The translations under genes and the position numbers were made by a program. 64,000 nt of DNA from Gammaproteobacteria bacterium. GTDB taxonomy: Bacteria > Pseudomonadota > Gammaproteobacteria > Steroidobacterales > Steroidobacteraceae. A model generated the notes under the pieces. That model saw nothing but the letters and a program-made list of their open reading frames with translations, had not been told where the DNA came from and ran no database searches. Positions 33,200 through 41,235 of this stretch are shown here, piece by piece; the first letter of the stretch is position 1, and each line of letters starts with the position of its first letter. The stretch spans positions 1 to 64,000 of the forward strand of contig PLET01000125.1 of assembly GCA_003137095.1 (NCBI GenBank), given 5' to 3'.

Positions 33200-34752
33200 G
33201 CATTGAGGAGGTGAAATCCAGTTACGATTGCGTCGTGATCGGCGCCGGCCACAACGGACTGGTATGCGCCGCAACGCTCGCCCGAAGCGGCCGTTCGGTG
33301 CTGGTGCTGGAGGCCGCCGGGCAGGTGGGGGGCGCTGCCTCGACGCGTGAATTCGCCACCGGCTTCCGCGTTTCGGCCTGCGCGCATCTGCTGCACCTCA
33401 TGTCCGCGGATCTGATGCGAGAATTGAACCTCGCCGGCATGGGTCTCGAATACGCCGCCGTCGACATGCCCACCACCGCGCTTGCCGCCGGGCAGCCGCC
33501 CATGGTCGTGAGTGAGGATCGCCTCGGATCGGAAGGTGCCGCTTATGTGGCGTACGCGGCGCGCATGCGCCGCTTCGCCGCGGTGCTAGCCCCGATTCTG
33601 GCGGCCGTGCCGCCCAGGTTGGGCACGCAGCGCTGGAAAGACCGGCTGGCGCTGCTCGGTGCGGGCTGGCGTATCCGCAAGCTCGGCCGGCGCGACATGC
33701 GCGAATTGCTGCGCATCGGCGGCATGAACGTGCATGACCTGCTCCAGGAGAACTTCACCTCCCCCGTGCTGCAGGGCGCGCTGGCGGCCGACGCGGTGCT
33801 CGGCACGAATTTCGGCCCTCGCTCGCCGGGCACGGTTCTCACGCTGCTGTATCGACTGGCGGCGCAGGCATCGGCCGGCGCGGCTCTCGCCCAGCCCAAG
33901 GGCGGGATGGGCGCCCTGTGCGAAGCGCTGGCGCGGTCGGCGACGGCAGCCGGCGCCGATATCCGGGTGTCGACTCCCGCCGCGCGCATCGTGGTCGAGC
34001 AGGACCGCGCCGCGGGTGTGGTGCTCGAATCCGGCCGCAGCATCGCGGCGCGTACGGTGATCTCGAGCGCCGACCCCAAGACCACATTCCTGCGGCTGCT
34101 GGGTGCGCACTTCCTGGATGCGGGCTTCGTCCGAAGTGTGAACCATCTCCGCACGCGGGGCCTGGCTGCGAAGCTGCACCTGGCGCTGGATCGCGCACCG
34201 CGGTTCACGGATCTGGAGCCTGCCAGTCTCGGCGGCCGTTTGCTGGTGGCGCCGTCGCTCGAGCATATCGAGCATGCCTACAACCATGCCAAATACGGCG
34301 AGTATTCGGCAGCGCCCCTCATGGAAGTCACGGTACCGACGGTCAACGATCCGTGTCTGGCGCCGCCCGGCCGACACGTGCTGTCCGCCGTCGTGCAATA
34401 TGCGCCCTACGGGCTCAAGGAGGGCTGGCAGCATGGCCGTCAGCGCTTCACCGATCTGGCGATCGACACGCTGGAAGGGTACGCGCCCGGTCTGCGCGCC
34501 TCGATCATCGGCGTGGAATTGCTGACTCCGGAGGATATCGAGCGGGATTTTCGCATCACCGGTGGACACTGGCATCATGCCGAACTCGCCTTCGACCAGT
34601 TCTTCATGGTTCGCCCGGTGCCCGGCGCCGCGCAGTACCTGACACCGGTTGACGGTCTGTTCTTATGCGGTGCCGGGTGTCATCCTGGCGGCGGTGTCAT
34701 GGGGGCGGCCGGACGCAATGCCGCGCACCAGGTGTTGAAACAGGTGTCCTGA
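33196..34752 (+). CDS. FAD-dependent oxidoreductase, CrtI/PYROXD2-like (copy 2)
   Basis: 518 residues from GTG 33196, which overlaps the previous stop (GTGA); the frame is open further upstream, but the family N-terminus begins here. Dinucleotide fold VIGAGHNGLVCAATLARSG (about 12-30), GGAASTREFATGFRVSACAH (about 41-60) and C-terminal GLFLCGAGCHPGGGVMGAAG. Same layout as copy 1 with many shared segments (LGTNFGPRSPGTVLTLL versus the LGPRSPGTAYVLLH region), so the pair arose by duplication. Its function is tied to the same unknown pathway. Confidence 0.8.
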   Translation: MSIEEVKSSYDCVVIGAGHNGLVCAATLARSGRSVLVLEAAGQVGGAASTREFATGFRVSACAHLLHLMSADLMRELNLAGMGLEYAAVDMPTTALAAGQPPMVVSEDRLGSEGAAYVAYAARMRRFAAVLAPILAAVPPRLGTQRWKDRLALLGAGWRIRKLGRRDMRELLRIGGMNVHDLLQENFTSPVLQGALAADAVLGTNFGPRSPGTVLTLLYRLAAQASAGAALAQPKGGMGALCEALARSATAAGADIRVSTPAARIVVEQDRAAGVVLESGRSIAARTVISSADPKTTFLRLLGAHFLDAGFVRSVNHLRTRGLAAKLHLALDRAPRFTDLEPASLGGRLLVAPSLEHIEHAYNHAKYGEYSAAPLMEVTVPTVNDPCLAPPGRHVLSAVVQYAPYGLKEGWQHGRQRFTDLAIDTLEGYAPGLRASIIGVELLTPEDIERDFRITGGHWHHAELAFDQFFMVRPVPGAAQYLTPVDGLFLCGAGCHPGGGVMGAAGRNAAHQVLKQVS

Positions 34753-34753
34753 T

Positions 34754-35962
34754 ATGCCCGCCGACGCAGTCCGCCCGCCGCATTTCGAACAGCCGCTGCT
34801 GCAGACGCCATTCCATGCGCGTGCGCGTGCCCTGAGCCAGGTCGACAGCTTCATTCCCTGGGCCGGGTACACCACCGTCGATGTGTTCACGCACGTCGAA
34901 CAGGAATATTTCGCGATCCGCAACGCCAGCACGCTCTATGACCTGACTCCGATGGTCAAGTACCGCATCACCGGACGCGGCGGGTCGGCCTATCTCAACC
35001 GGCTGGTGACGCGTGATGTGGGGAAGCTCAAGATCGACCGGGTCGCCTATTGCGTGTGGTGCAACGATGCCGGTCATTTGATCGACGATGGTACGGTGTT
35101 CAGGTTCGGCGAGAACGAGTACCGGCTGTGCACCGCCGAGCGACAGATCGACTGGCTGCTGGATTCGGCGGTGGGTTTCGAAGTCGACGTGACGGAGATC
35201 ACGGAGGAGGTTGCGGCGCTCGCCTTGCAGGGGCCGACCTCCTTCGCGGTGCTGAAGGCCGCCGGTCTCGCCGGAATCGAGCGCCTGCGGCCGTTCGAGA
35301 TCGGCCGCTTCTCGATCGCAACGCAGCCGGTGACGGTGTCGCGCACCGGCTTCACGGGGGATCTGGGCTATGAGATCTGGATGGTGCCCGGCTCCGCCGA
35401 GGTCGTATGGGACGCTCTGATGGTGGCCGGCCGCTCGCGCGGCATCCGCGCCATCGGCTCGCAGGCGCTGAACGTCGCACGCATCGAGGCGGGCTTCATT
35501 TCCCCGAAGATCGACTTCCTTTCGGCCGAGCGTACGATCCGGATCGGACGCGAGCGGTCGCCGCTGGAGCTCGGGCTTGCCTGGCTGGTGGATTTTGACA
35601 AGGGCCACTTCACCGGACGGCGCGCGCTCCTGGAGGAGAGCCGGCGCGGGGTACGCCGTCGGCTCGTGGGGCTGGACGTTGAGGGCAACAAGCCGGCTCA
35701 TAATGCGCTGCTGTACGCGCAGCGCTCCGGCAAGCACGAGATCGGCTTCGTGACATCGGCAACCTGGTCGCCGACTTGCAAACGCAACATCGCGCTTGCT
35801 ATGGTCGATGCGCCGCATTTCGCTGTCGGCGGGATACTTTGGGCGGATATTTATCTGAATCGTGAACTGGTGTGGGAACGTCGCATGGCGCGGAGCCGTG
35901 TGGTCGAGCGGCCGTTTTTTGCCCCGGACCGGCGTCGCGCGACGCCGCCGGCAGATTTCTAA
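34754..35962 (+). CDS. GcvT-like folate-dependent aminomethyl/demethylase protein
   Basis: 402 residues. A complete GcvT fold: DLTPMVKYRITGRGGSAYLN (about 60-79), ALQGPTSF (about 157), SRTGFTGDLGYEIW (about 196-209) and C-terminal IGFVTSATWSPTCKRNIALA. Family members transfer one-carbon units from N- or S-methyl substrates to tetrahydrofolate (glycine cleavage T protein, dimethylglycine and DMSP demethylases). It starts 1 base after the second flavoprotein, so an oxidative demethylation giving methylene- or methyl-THF is a reasonable idea. Substrate not known. Confidence 0.83.
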   Translation: MPADAVRPPHFEQPLLQTPFHARARALSQVDSFIPWAGYTTVDVFTHVEQEYFAIRNASTLYDLTPMVKYRITGRGGSAYLNRLVTRDVGKLKIDRVAYCVWCNDAGHLIDDGTVFRFGENEYRLCTAERQIDWLLDSAVGFEVDVTEITEEVAALALQGPTSFAVLKAAGLAGIERLRPFEIGRFSIATQPVTVSRTGFTGDLGYEIWMVPGSAEVVWDALMVAGRSRGIRAIGSQALNVARIEAGFISPKIDFLSAERTIRIGRERSPLELGLAWLVDFDKGHFTGRRALLEESRRGVRRRLVGLDVEGNKPAHNALLYAQRSGKHEIGFVTSATWSPTCKRNIALAMVDAPHFAVGGILWADIYLNRELVWERRMARSRVVERPFFAPDRRRATPPADF

Positions 35963-35967
35963 AGGCG

Positions 35968-37110
35968 ATGATTTCCGCCCAGCAAAAGATCGCCGACCGC
36001 CCGTGGCTCGACCCGGACGCCAAGCCGCAGATCGTCATCGAAAGCGTCAACAAGAGCTTCGGCGCCTTCACCGCCGTGGACGCCGTCAGCCTGAAGATCT
36101 ACAAGGGGGAGATGTTCGCCCTGGTGGGTGCTTCGGGCTGCGGCAAGACCACGCTGCTGCGCATGCTGGCCGGGTTCGCCAATCCCAGCAGCGGCCGGAT
36201 CCTCATCGACGACGTCGACATGACGCACGTGCCGCCGCACGAACGCCCCGTCAACATGATGTTCCAATCCTACGCGCTGTTTCCGCACATGAGTGTGGAG
36301 AAGAACGTGGGCTACGGCCTGCGCCGCATGGACCTGCCGGCTGACGTGAAGACCAAGCGCATCCAGGAGGCGTTGGAGATGGTGCAGTTGGGCGCGATGG
36401 CGAAGCGCAAGCCCCACCAGCTGTCCGGCGGCCAGCGGCAGCGGGTGGCCCTGGCGCGCGCGCTCATCCGCCGGCCGAAGGTGCTGCTGCTCGACGAGCC
36501 GTTGAGCGCGCTCGACAAGAAGCTGCGCGAGGCCACGCAATTCGAACTCATGAGCATTCAATACCAGGTCGGCATCACCTTCGTCTTCGTCACCCACGAC
36601 CAGGACGAGGCCATGGCGCTCTCGACGCGCATTGCCGTGATGAACCGCGGTCAGGTCATGCAGGTCGGCATGCCATCCGAAATCTACGAGTTCCCCCAGA
36701 GCCGCTTCGTGGCGGACTTCGTCGGTACGACGAACCTGTTCGAAGGGACCGTGTACGACAGCCGACCCGGCCACCTCACCGTGCGCAGCGCCGAGGCGGG
36801 CTGCGATCTGCAGGTGGACGACATCGGACGCGTCGGCCCGGGACAGCGGGTTTGGGTGGCTCTGCGCCCCGAGAAGATCCGGCTGAGCAAGCAGCCGGTC
36901 ACCGACGGCGGGGTCAACCAGCTCAAGGGAACGGTGTGGGAACTCGGGTATCTCGGCAACCGGTCCACATACCGGATCAAGACCGAAACCGGCAAGGTCA
37001 TCACGGTATTCGCGCAGAACGACCGGCGCACGTCCGAGTGGTCCATCGATTGGAGCGATGATGTGTATCTGAGCTGGAATGCCAATTGCGCCGTGCTACT
37101 GCAACAATGA
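35968..37110 (+). CDS. ABC importer ATPase (PotA/PotG-like)
   Basis: 380 residues from ATG 35968, with AAAGG just upstream. Walker A GASGCGKTT (about 54-62), signature LSGGQRQRVALARAL (about 152-166), Walker B VLLLDEPLSALDKK (about 171-184), H-loop FVTHDQDEAMAL and a C-terminal TOBE-like domain. It belongs to the spermidine/putrescine ATPase group. No binding protein or permease is adjacent; the nearest matching ones are at 12252 and 15110-16851. It may energise that transporter in trans. It follows the GcvT-like gene by 5 bases, in the same operon. Confidence 0.88.
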   Translation: MISAQQKIADRPWLDPDAKPQIVIESVNKSFGAFTAVDAVSLKIYKGEMFALVGASGCGKTTLLRMLAGFANPSSGRILIDDVDMTHVPPHERPVNMMFQSYALFPHMSVEKNVGYGLRRMDLPADVKTKRIQEALEMVQLGAMAKRKPHQLSGGQRQRVALARALIRRPKVLLLDEPLSALDKKLREATQFELMSIQYQVGITFVFVTHDQDEAMALSTRIAVMNRGQVMQVGMPSEIYEFPQSRFVADFVGTTNLFEGTVYDSRPGHLTVRSAEAGCDLQVDDIGRVGPGQRVWVALRPEKIRLSKQPVTDGGVNQLKGTVWELGYLGNRSTYRIKTETGKVITVFAQNDRRTSEWSIDWSDDVYLSWNANCAVLLQQ

Positions 37111-37153
37111 GGTTGCGAACAGCAATGAGGTTGCGCGCAACAATGAGGTCGCG
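37103..37153 (+). repeat. Three 18-bp repeats carrying ribosome-binding sites before the carnitine dehydrogenase gene
   Basis: CAATGAGGTTGCG recurs at 37105-37117, 37123-37135 and, with one change, 37141-37153, giving an 18-bp period. Each copy contains GAGGT, a good Shine-Dalgarno core, but only the third is correctly spaced from ATG 37154. The first copy includes the stop codon of the ABC ATPase gene. The array could tune translation or change copy number by slippage. Confidence 0.7.
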
Positions 37154-38632
37154 ATGCGGGAGGTAAAAACCCTGGGGCTGCTCGGAACCGGCGTCATCGG
37201 CGGCGGCTGGGCGGCGCGCGCGCTGCATTTCGGCATCGACGTGGTGGCCGCGGACGTCAAGCCCGAGATGGAGGCCTGGATACGGGGCGCCATCGAAAAC
37301 GCCGAGCCGGCGCTGGCCCGGCTGACGCTGGCGCCCCTGCCGCGCAAGGGCACGTTGTCGTTCACCACGGATCTGCGCGTGATGGCGCAGCGCGCGGATT
37401 TCATCCAGGAGAACATCCCGGAGCAACTCGAACTCAAACAGCGGCTGCTCGCGCAGGTGAGCCGGCACGCGGGCGCGGAAGTGATCATCGCGTCCAGCAC
37501 CTCGGGACTGACGCCGACCGATCTGCAGCGCGACATGGTGGCGCCGCAGCGCTTCTGCGTCGCGCATCCGTTCAATCCGGTGTACCTGCTGCCGTTGGTG
37601 GAACTGGTGGGCGGCGCGCAAACCGCGCCGCAGACGCTCGATGCGGCGGCGAGATTCTTCACCTACATCGGCATGCACGCGCTCAAGGTGCGCCGCGAAG
37701 TGCCCGGACATCTGACCGATCGACTGCAGGAGGCGCTGTGGCGCGAAATCCTGCATCTGGTCAACGACGGCGTGGCGACCACGGGCGAACTCGACGATTC
37801 GATCGTCTACGGTCCCGGTCTGCGCTGGGCCGCGATGGGCACGAATATGATCTATCACCTGGCGGGCGGCGAGAGCGGCATGCGCCACATGCTGGCGCAA
37901 TTCGGGCCCGCGCTCAAATGGCCGTGGACCAAGCTCGAGGCCCCCGAACTGACCGAGACCCTGATCGACCGGATGGTCGAAGGAACGCAGGCGCAGGCTG
38001 CTGGGCGATCCATTCGCGAACTCGAACGCCTGCGGGACGATTACCTGGTGGCCATCCAGCAGGTCCTGCGGCAGCATGACATCGGCGCGGGATCGACGCT
38101 ACGCGCGCTCGAGGAGCGCCTGTACCGCGACGCCGGCGCCGCGCATCCGGGCACCGATCCCGGCGGCCAGCTGCGACTTGTCGACTCGCCGGTGCGCGCC
38201 GAATGGGTGGATTACAACGGTCACATGACCGATTCGCGCTATGTGCAGGTGTTTGGCGACGCCATGGATGCGCTTTACAGGCGCGTCGGCGTCGATGAAG
38301 CCTACCGGAGTGGCGGACACATGTTCTACACCGTTGAGTCGCATCTCACGCATACCGGTGAGGCCAGAGTGGGCGACCTGATTTACGCCACCACACAGCT
38401 GCTGGCTCTCGATGACAAGCGCCTGCACGTATTTCACCGGCTGCGGCGCGTGCGCGATGATGCCTGCATTGCAACCGGTGAACAGATGCATCTGCATGTC
38501 GACACGCGTGCCGGCAAGACGGCCGCGATCGATCCGGCGGTCCACGCCAGGCTCGAGGGCATCCTCAATGCGCAGGCCGCATTGCCGCGCCCGCGCGAGG
38601 CCGGGCGGCAGGTCGGAAAACCCGGGCACTAG
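37154..38632 (+). CDS. lcdH: L-carnitine dehydrogenase fused to a hot-dog thioesterase
   Basis: 492 residues from ATG 37154 with GAGGT upstream; the frame is open to 37079. Residues 1-320 are a 3-hydroxyacyl-CoA-dehydrogenase-like NAD enzyme: LLGTGVIGGGWAA (9-21), SSTSGLTPTDL and the catalytic His in VAHPFNPVYLLPLVELVG. This is the L-carnitine dehydrogenase subgroup, oxidising carnitine to 3-dehydrocarnitine. Residues about 350-480 are a thioesterase domain with EWVDYNGHMTDSRY. Carnitine dehydrogenases with a C-terminal thioesterase are known; the second domain would hydrolyse betainyl-CoA made by the BKACE enzyme at 45382. A separate thioesterase is at 44894. Confidence 0.87.
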   Translation: MREVKTLGLLGTGVIGGGWAARALHFGIDVVAADVKPEMEAWIRGAIENAEPALARLTLAPLPRKGTLSFTTDLRVMAQRADFIQENIPEQLELKQRLLAQVSRHAGAEVIIASSTSGLTPTDLQRDMVAPQRFCVAHPFNPVYLLPLVELVGGAQTAPQTLDAAARFFTYIGMHALKVRREVPGHLTDRLQEALWREILHLVNDGVATTGELDDSIVYGPGLRWAAMGTNMIYHLAGGESGMRHMLAQFGPALKWPWTKLEAPELTETLIDRMVEGTQAQAAGRSIRELERLRDDYLVAIQQVLRQHDIGAGSTLRALEERLYRDAGAAHPGTDPGGQLRLVDSPVRAEWVDYNGHMTDSRYVQVFGDAMDALYRRVGVDEAYRSGGHMFYTVESHLTHTGEARVGDLIYATTQLLALDDKRLHVFHRLRRVRDDACIATGEQMHLHVDTRAGKTAAIDPAVHARLEGILNAQAALPRPREAGRQVGKPGH

Positions 38633-38638
38633 AAATTC

Positions 38639-39253
38639 ATGCCAAAAATTGTCGATCACGCCGAGCGCCGCGTTCAAATCGCCCATGTGGCCTGCGAGGT
38701 GGTTGCCACGCATGGTTTCGACAAGGCCACCATCGCGCGCATCGCCGCAGCGGCCGGCTATACCACCGGCATGATCGCGCACTACTACGATTCGAAGCAG
38801 GAGATCATTCTGGCGGCGCTGCGGCTCATGTTGCTGCGCATCGAGCAGCGTCTGGCCAGCCGCCGCGCGAGCAACGGAGACCTGTTGAGCGTCCTGTCCG
38901 AGGCGCTGGCGGTGGATGCTCAGCGCTTCACCGAGTGCGCCTTCTGGATGGCGTTCTGGGGACAGGTGCCGGCGGACAAGAAGCTCAAGCGCCTGAACAC
39001 CTGGGTGCATGGGGAATATCTGCGCCTGTTCGCGCGATGCTTCGCCGAACGCTGGCCACACTGGCGCGGCTGGCGCCGCTCGGTGCGCGACCAGGTGCTG
39101 CGCTCGGTGGTCACCTTCATCAACGGACTGACCGCCAGCGCCGTCACCAGCCCGGCCGACTGGCCTGCCGCCGTTCAGATCGAACAGCTGCGCCTGCAGC
39201 TGGAGTTGCTGCAGCGCTGGGCCGGGACCGGCCGCAGCCGCAAGGGACGCTGA
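38639..39253 (+). CDS. TetR/BetI-like transcriptional regulator
   Basis: 204 residues. The helix-turn-helix region (about 28-55: ATIARIAAAAGYTTGMIAHY) closely resembles BetI, the choline-responsive repressor, and the C-terminal core (CAFWMAFWGQVPADKKL) also fits. It sits 6 bases after the carnitine dehydrogenase fusion and 10 bases before an acyl-CoA dehydrogenase, so it is inside the operon it probably controls. Likely ligand: carnitine, choline or an intermediate (inference). Candidate operators at 46332 and 30154 could belong to it or to the regulator at 16867. Confidence 0.85.
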   Translation: MPKIVDHAERRVQIAHVACEVVATHGFDKATIARIAAAAGYTTGMIAHYYDSKQEIILAALRLMLLRIEQRLASRRASNGDLLSVLSEALAVDAQRFTECAFWMAFWGQVPADKKLKRLNTWVHGEYLRLFARCFAERWPHWRGWRRSVRDQVLRSVVTFINGLTASAVTSPADWPAAVQIEQLRLQLELLQRWAGTGRSRKGR

Positions 39254-39263
39254 AGGGGAAATC

Positions 39264-40427
39264 ATGGACTTTTCGCTCACCGACGAGCAGCAGATGATCG
39301 TCAAGTCCACACGCGATTTCGTGGTCAACGAGCTGTATCCGCACGAGAAGGAGATCGAGGACGGCGGCGTACTGCGCGACGAGCTGTACCAGGAGCTCAA
39401 GGCCAAGGCCATCGATGCGGGTTTGTACGCGGCCAACATGCCGGTCGAAGTGGGCGGCGCCGGTCTCGATACGGTGAGCTGGGTTCTCTATGAGAAGGAG
39501 CTCGGCCGCACGAATTACGCGCTGCATTATTCCTGCGTCGGACGCCCGTCGAACATCCTGCTCGCTTGTGAAGGGGCGCAGCGCGATCGCTACCTGCTGC
39601 CAACCGTGCGCGGCGAGCGCACGGAATGCCTGGCGATGACCGAACCCGGCGCCGGCTCCGATCTGCGCGGCATGAAGACATCCGCGATCGCCGCGGGCGG
39701 CGATTTCATCATCAATGGCACCAAGCACTTCATCAGCCACGCCGACCACGCGGATTACGTCATTTTGTTCGCCGCTTCCGGCGAGGAGACGGGCGGCCAG
39801 GGCGTGCGCAGGAAAATCACGGCCTTCCTGATCGACATGGGTCATCCCGGTTTCGAGGTGCGCCCCGGATACAAAAACGTGTCGCATCGCGGCTATACCA
39901 ACAGCATCCTGGAATTCCACGACTGCCGCGTCCCCAAGCAGGCCATCCTCGGTGAAGTGCACCGTGGCTTCGAGGTCGCGAACACCTGGTTGGGCGCCAC
40001 GCGACTGCAGGTCGCCGCCACCTGCCTGGGCCGGGCGGAACGCGCACTGGAACTGGCCACCCAATGGGCGGTGGATCGGGTGCAATTCGGCCAGCAGATC
40101 GGCAAGTTCCAGGGGGTGAGCTTCAAGCTCGCCGACATGGCCGTCGAGTTGCGTGCCGCCGAACTCATGGTGCTGGCCGCCGCCTGGAAACGCGATCAGG
40201 GCACCGACACGGATGCCGACATGGCGATGGCGAAGCTGAAGGCGAGCGAGATGCTGGCCATGGTGGCGGATGAGGCCCTGCAAATACACGGCGGCATGGG
40301 TCTGATGAGCGATCTGCCGTTGGAGCGGATCTGGAGAGACGCGCGCATCGAGAGGATCTGGGACGGCACGAGCGAGGTGCAACGCCACATCATTTCGCGC
40401 GCGCTGCTGCGGCCGCTGGGGGGATGA
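39264..40427 (+). CDS. Acyl-CoA dehydrogenase, candidate gamma-butyrobetainyl-CoA/crotonobetainyl-CoA oxidoreductase
   Basis: 387 residues, AGGGGAA before the ATG. Standard acyl-CoA dehydrogenase layout: CLAMTEPGAGSDLRGMKT (about 118-135), RVQFGQQIGKFQ (about 271-282), LQIHGGMGLMSDLPLER (about 339-355) and the C-terminal segment IERIWDGTSEVQRHI. The catalytic-base position reads Asp (WDGT) instead of the usual Glu (YEGT). With CaiD, an acyl-CoA synthetase and carnitine dehydrogenase nearby, oxidation of gamma-butyrobetainyl-CoA is a likely role, comparable to CaiA running in reverse. Other short acyl-CoAs remain possible. Confidence 0.82.
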   Translation: MDFSLTDEQQMIVKSTRDFVVNELYPHEKEIEDGGVLRDELYQELKAKAIDAGLYAANMPVEVGGAGLDTVSWVLYEKELGRTNYALHYSCVGRPSNILLACEGAQRDRYLLPTVRGERTECLAMTEPGAGSDLRGMKTSAIAAGGDFIINGTKHFISHADHADYVILFAASGEETGGQGVRRKITAFLIDMGHPGFEVRPGYKNVSHRGYTNSILEFHDCRVPKQAILGEVHRGFEVANTWLGATRLQVAATCLGRAERALELATQWAVDRVQFGQQIGKFQGVSFKLADMAVELRAAELMVLAAAWKRDQGTDTDADMAMAKLKASEMLAMVADEALQIHGGMGLMSDLPLERIWRDARIERIWDGTSEVQRHIISRALLRPLGG

Positions 40428-40447
40428 ATCCGGCGATTACGCCGGAT
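40428..40447. terminator. Bidirectional terminator-like hairpin
   Basis: ATCCGGCG-ATTA-CGCCGGAT is a perfect 8-bp stem with a 4-base loop, located exactly between the stop of the acyl-CoA dehydrogenase (plus) and the stop of ridA (minus; its TAA lies in the loop). Position and strength suit a shared terminator for convergent operons. A T-tract is lacking. Confidence 0.5.
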
Positions 40448-40934
40448 AATCGGCGGCCAGTTCAACCTCACCTTCGATTTCGACCGGGATGTCGAAGGGA
40501 AGCTCCGCAAGACCCACGGCGCTACGGGAATGCGCGCCGACCACCGGCCCAAACAAATCCAGTATGAGATCGGAAAATCCGTTTATCACGCCCGGCTGCC
40601 GGTTGAAACCCGGAGCCGAGTTGACCATTCCGAACACGCGGGTCCACGCAGCAATGCGATCGAGGTTGCCCAGCGTGCGTTGCAGACTGCCAAGGATGGA
40701 TAGACCGGTCATTCGTGCAGCGGTATAGCCTTGCTCCACCGTGAGCTCGCGCCCGAGCTTCCCCAACGGCAAAGCGAAAGATCCGTCGGGGTTTTGCGGA
40801 CCGTGACCGGAAATTACGGCTCTGCATCCGACGACGCGCACGAACTGGAAGGGAAGAAGGACGCCCGGCGGCGGTTGCGCCGGCGGCGGTAGCGACAGCC
40901 CGCGGGCGCGAAGCTTATCTTCGATCCGAGCCAT
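40437..40934 (-). CDS. RidA/YjgF-family protein
   Basis: 165 residues, YjgF/HyuX-like. The core includes VVGCRAVISGHGPQNPDGSF (about 34-53), QGYTAARMTGLSILGSLQRT and the C-terminal SRSAVGLAELPFDIPVEIEG typical of this family. RidA proteins hydrolyse reactive enamine/imine intermediates formed by PLP and flavin amine enzymes, several of which are in the window. The gene stands alone on the minus strand, downstream of a 55-residue exported protein. Confidence 0.85.
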   Translation of the reverse strand: MARIEDKLRARGLSLPPPAQPPPGVLLPFQFVRVVGCRAVISGHGPQNPDGSFALPLGKLGRELTVEQGYTAARMTGLSILGSLQRTLGNLDRIAAWTRVFGMVNSAPGFNRQPGVINGFSDLILDLFGPVVGAHSRSAVGLAELPFDIPVEIEGEVELAADYPA

Positions 40935-40951
40935 TGGGGGTCTCGGCGGAT

Positions 40952-41119
40952 CTACAAGCGGCCGTTGCGGGCGCGCAATGCGGCCAGAGCACCGAACAGC
41001 AAGGTGACGGCGGTCAATCCCACCGATGGATACAATTCCGGCGCGCGAAAGCTACCCTTGGCGGCGGCAATTCCGGTCATGACCACCAGCAAGGCGGCGG
41101 CGGCGACGAGTTTCTTCAT
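40952..41119 (-). CDS. Small exported protein with C-terminal sorting-type tail
   Basis: 55 residues. A strong ribosome-binding site (GAGGTGA, 6 bases before ATG 41119) supports translation. The N-terminus MKKLVAAAALLVVMTGIAAA is a clean signal peptide. A short mature part (KGSFRAPELYPS) precedes a hydrophobic segment (VGLTAVTLLFGALAAL) and a basic end (RARNGRL). That motif, hydrophobic helix and Arg-rich tail pattern resembles PEP-CTERM/VPEID-type sorting signals, although the motif here is PELYPS. It may instead be a small membrane protein. No exosortase gene is in the window. Confidence 0.6.
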   Translation of the reverse strand: MKKLVAAAALLVVMTGIAAAKGSFRAPELYPSVGLTAVTLLFGALAALRARNGRL

Positions 41120-41185
41120 ACGGGTTCACCTCGAGATTCCAATCATTGATTCCAAATTCATACGCTGCGGAATGAATGCTACCGA

Positions 41186-41201
41186 CGCGCAAAAAAGCGC
41201 G
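41186..41201. other. Hairpin CGCGC-A6-GCGCG
   Basis: A 5-bp GC stem with an all-A loop (T6 on the minus strand) lies between the fatty-acid-hydroxylase-like gene (ends 41236, minus) and the small exported protein. On the minus strand it could weakly terminate or attenuate read-through, but the T-run is in the loop rather than after the stem. Confidence 0.3.
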
Positions 41202-41235
41202 GAGTGATTGGTCCTGCACCGTAGTTTCGGATATG

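Noticed and set aside
31580-34752. Carotenoid biosynthesis suggested by two CrtI-like proteins and a CrtZ-like hydroxylase at 41236
   Set aside because: No phytoene synthase or cyclase is present, and the flavoproteins are coupled to amine-type genes; PYROXD2-like is the better label.
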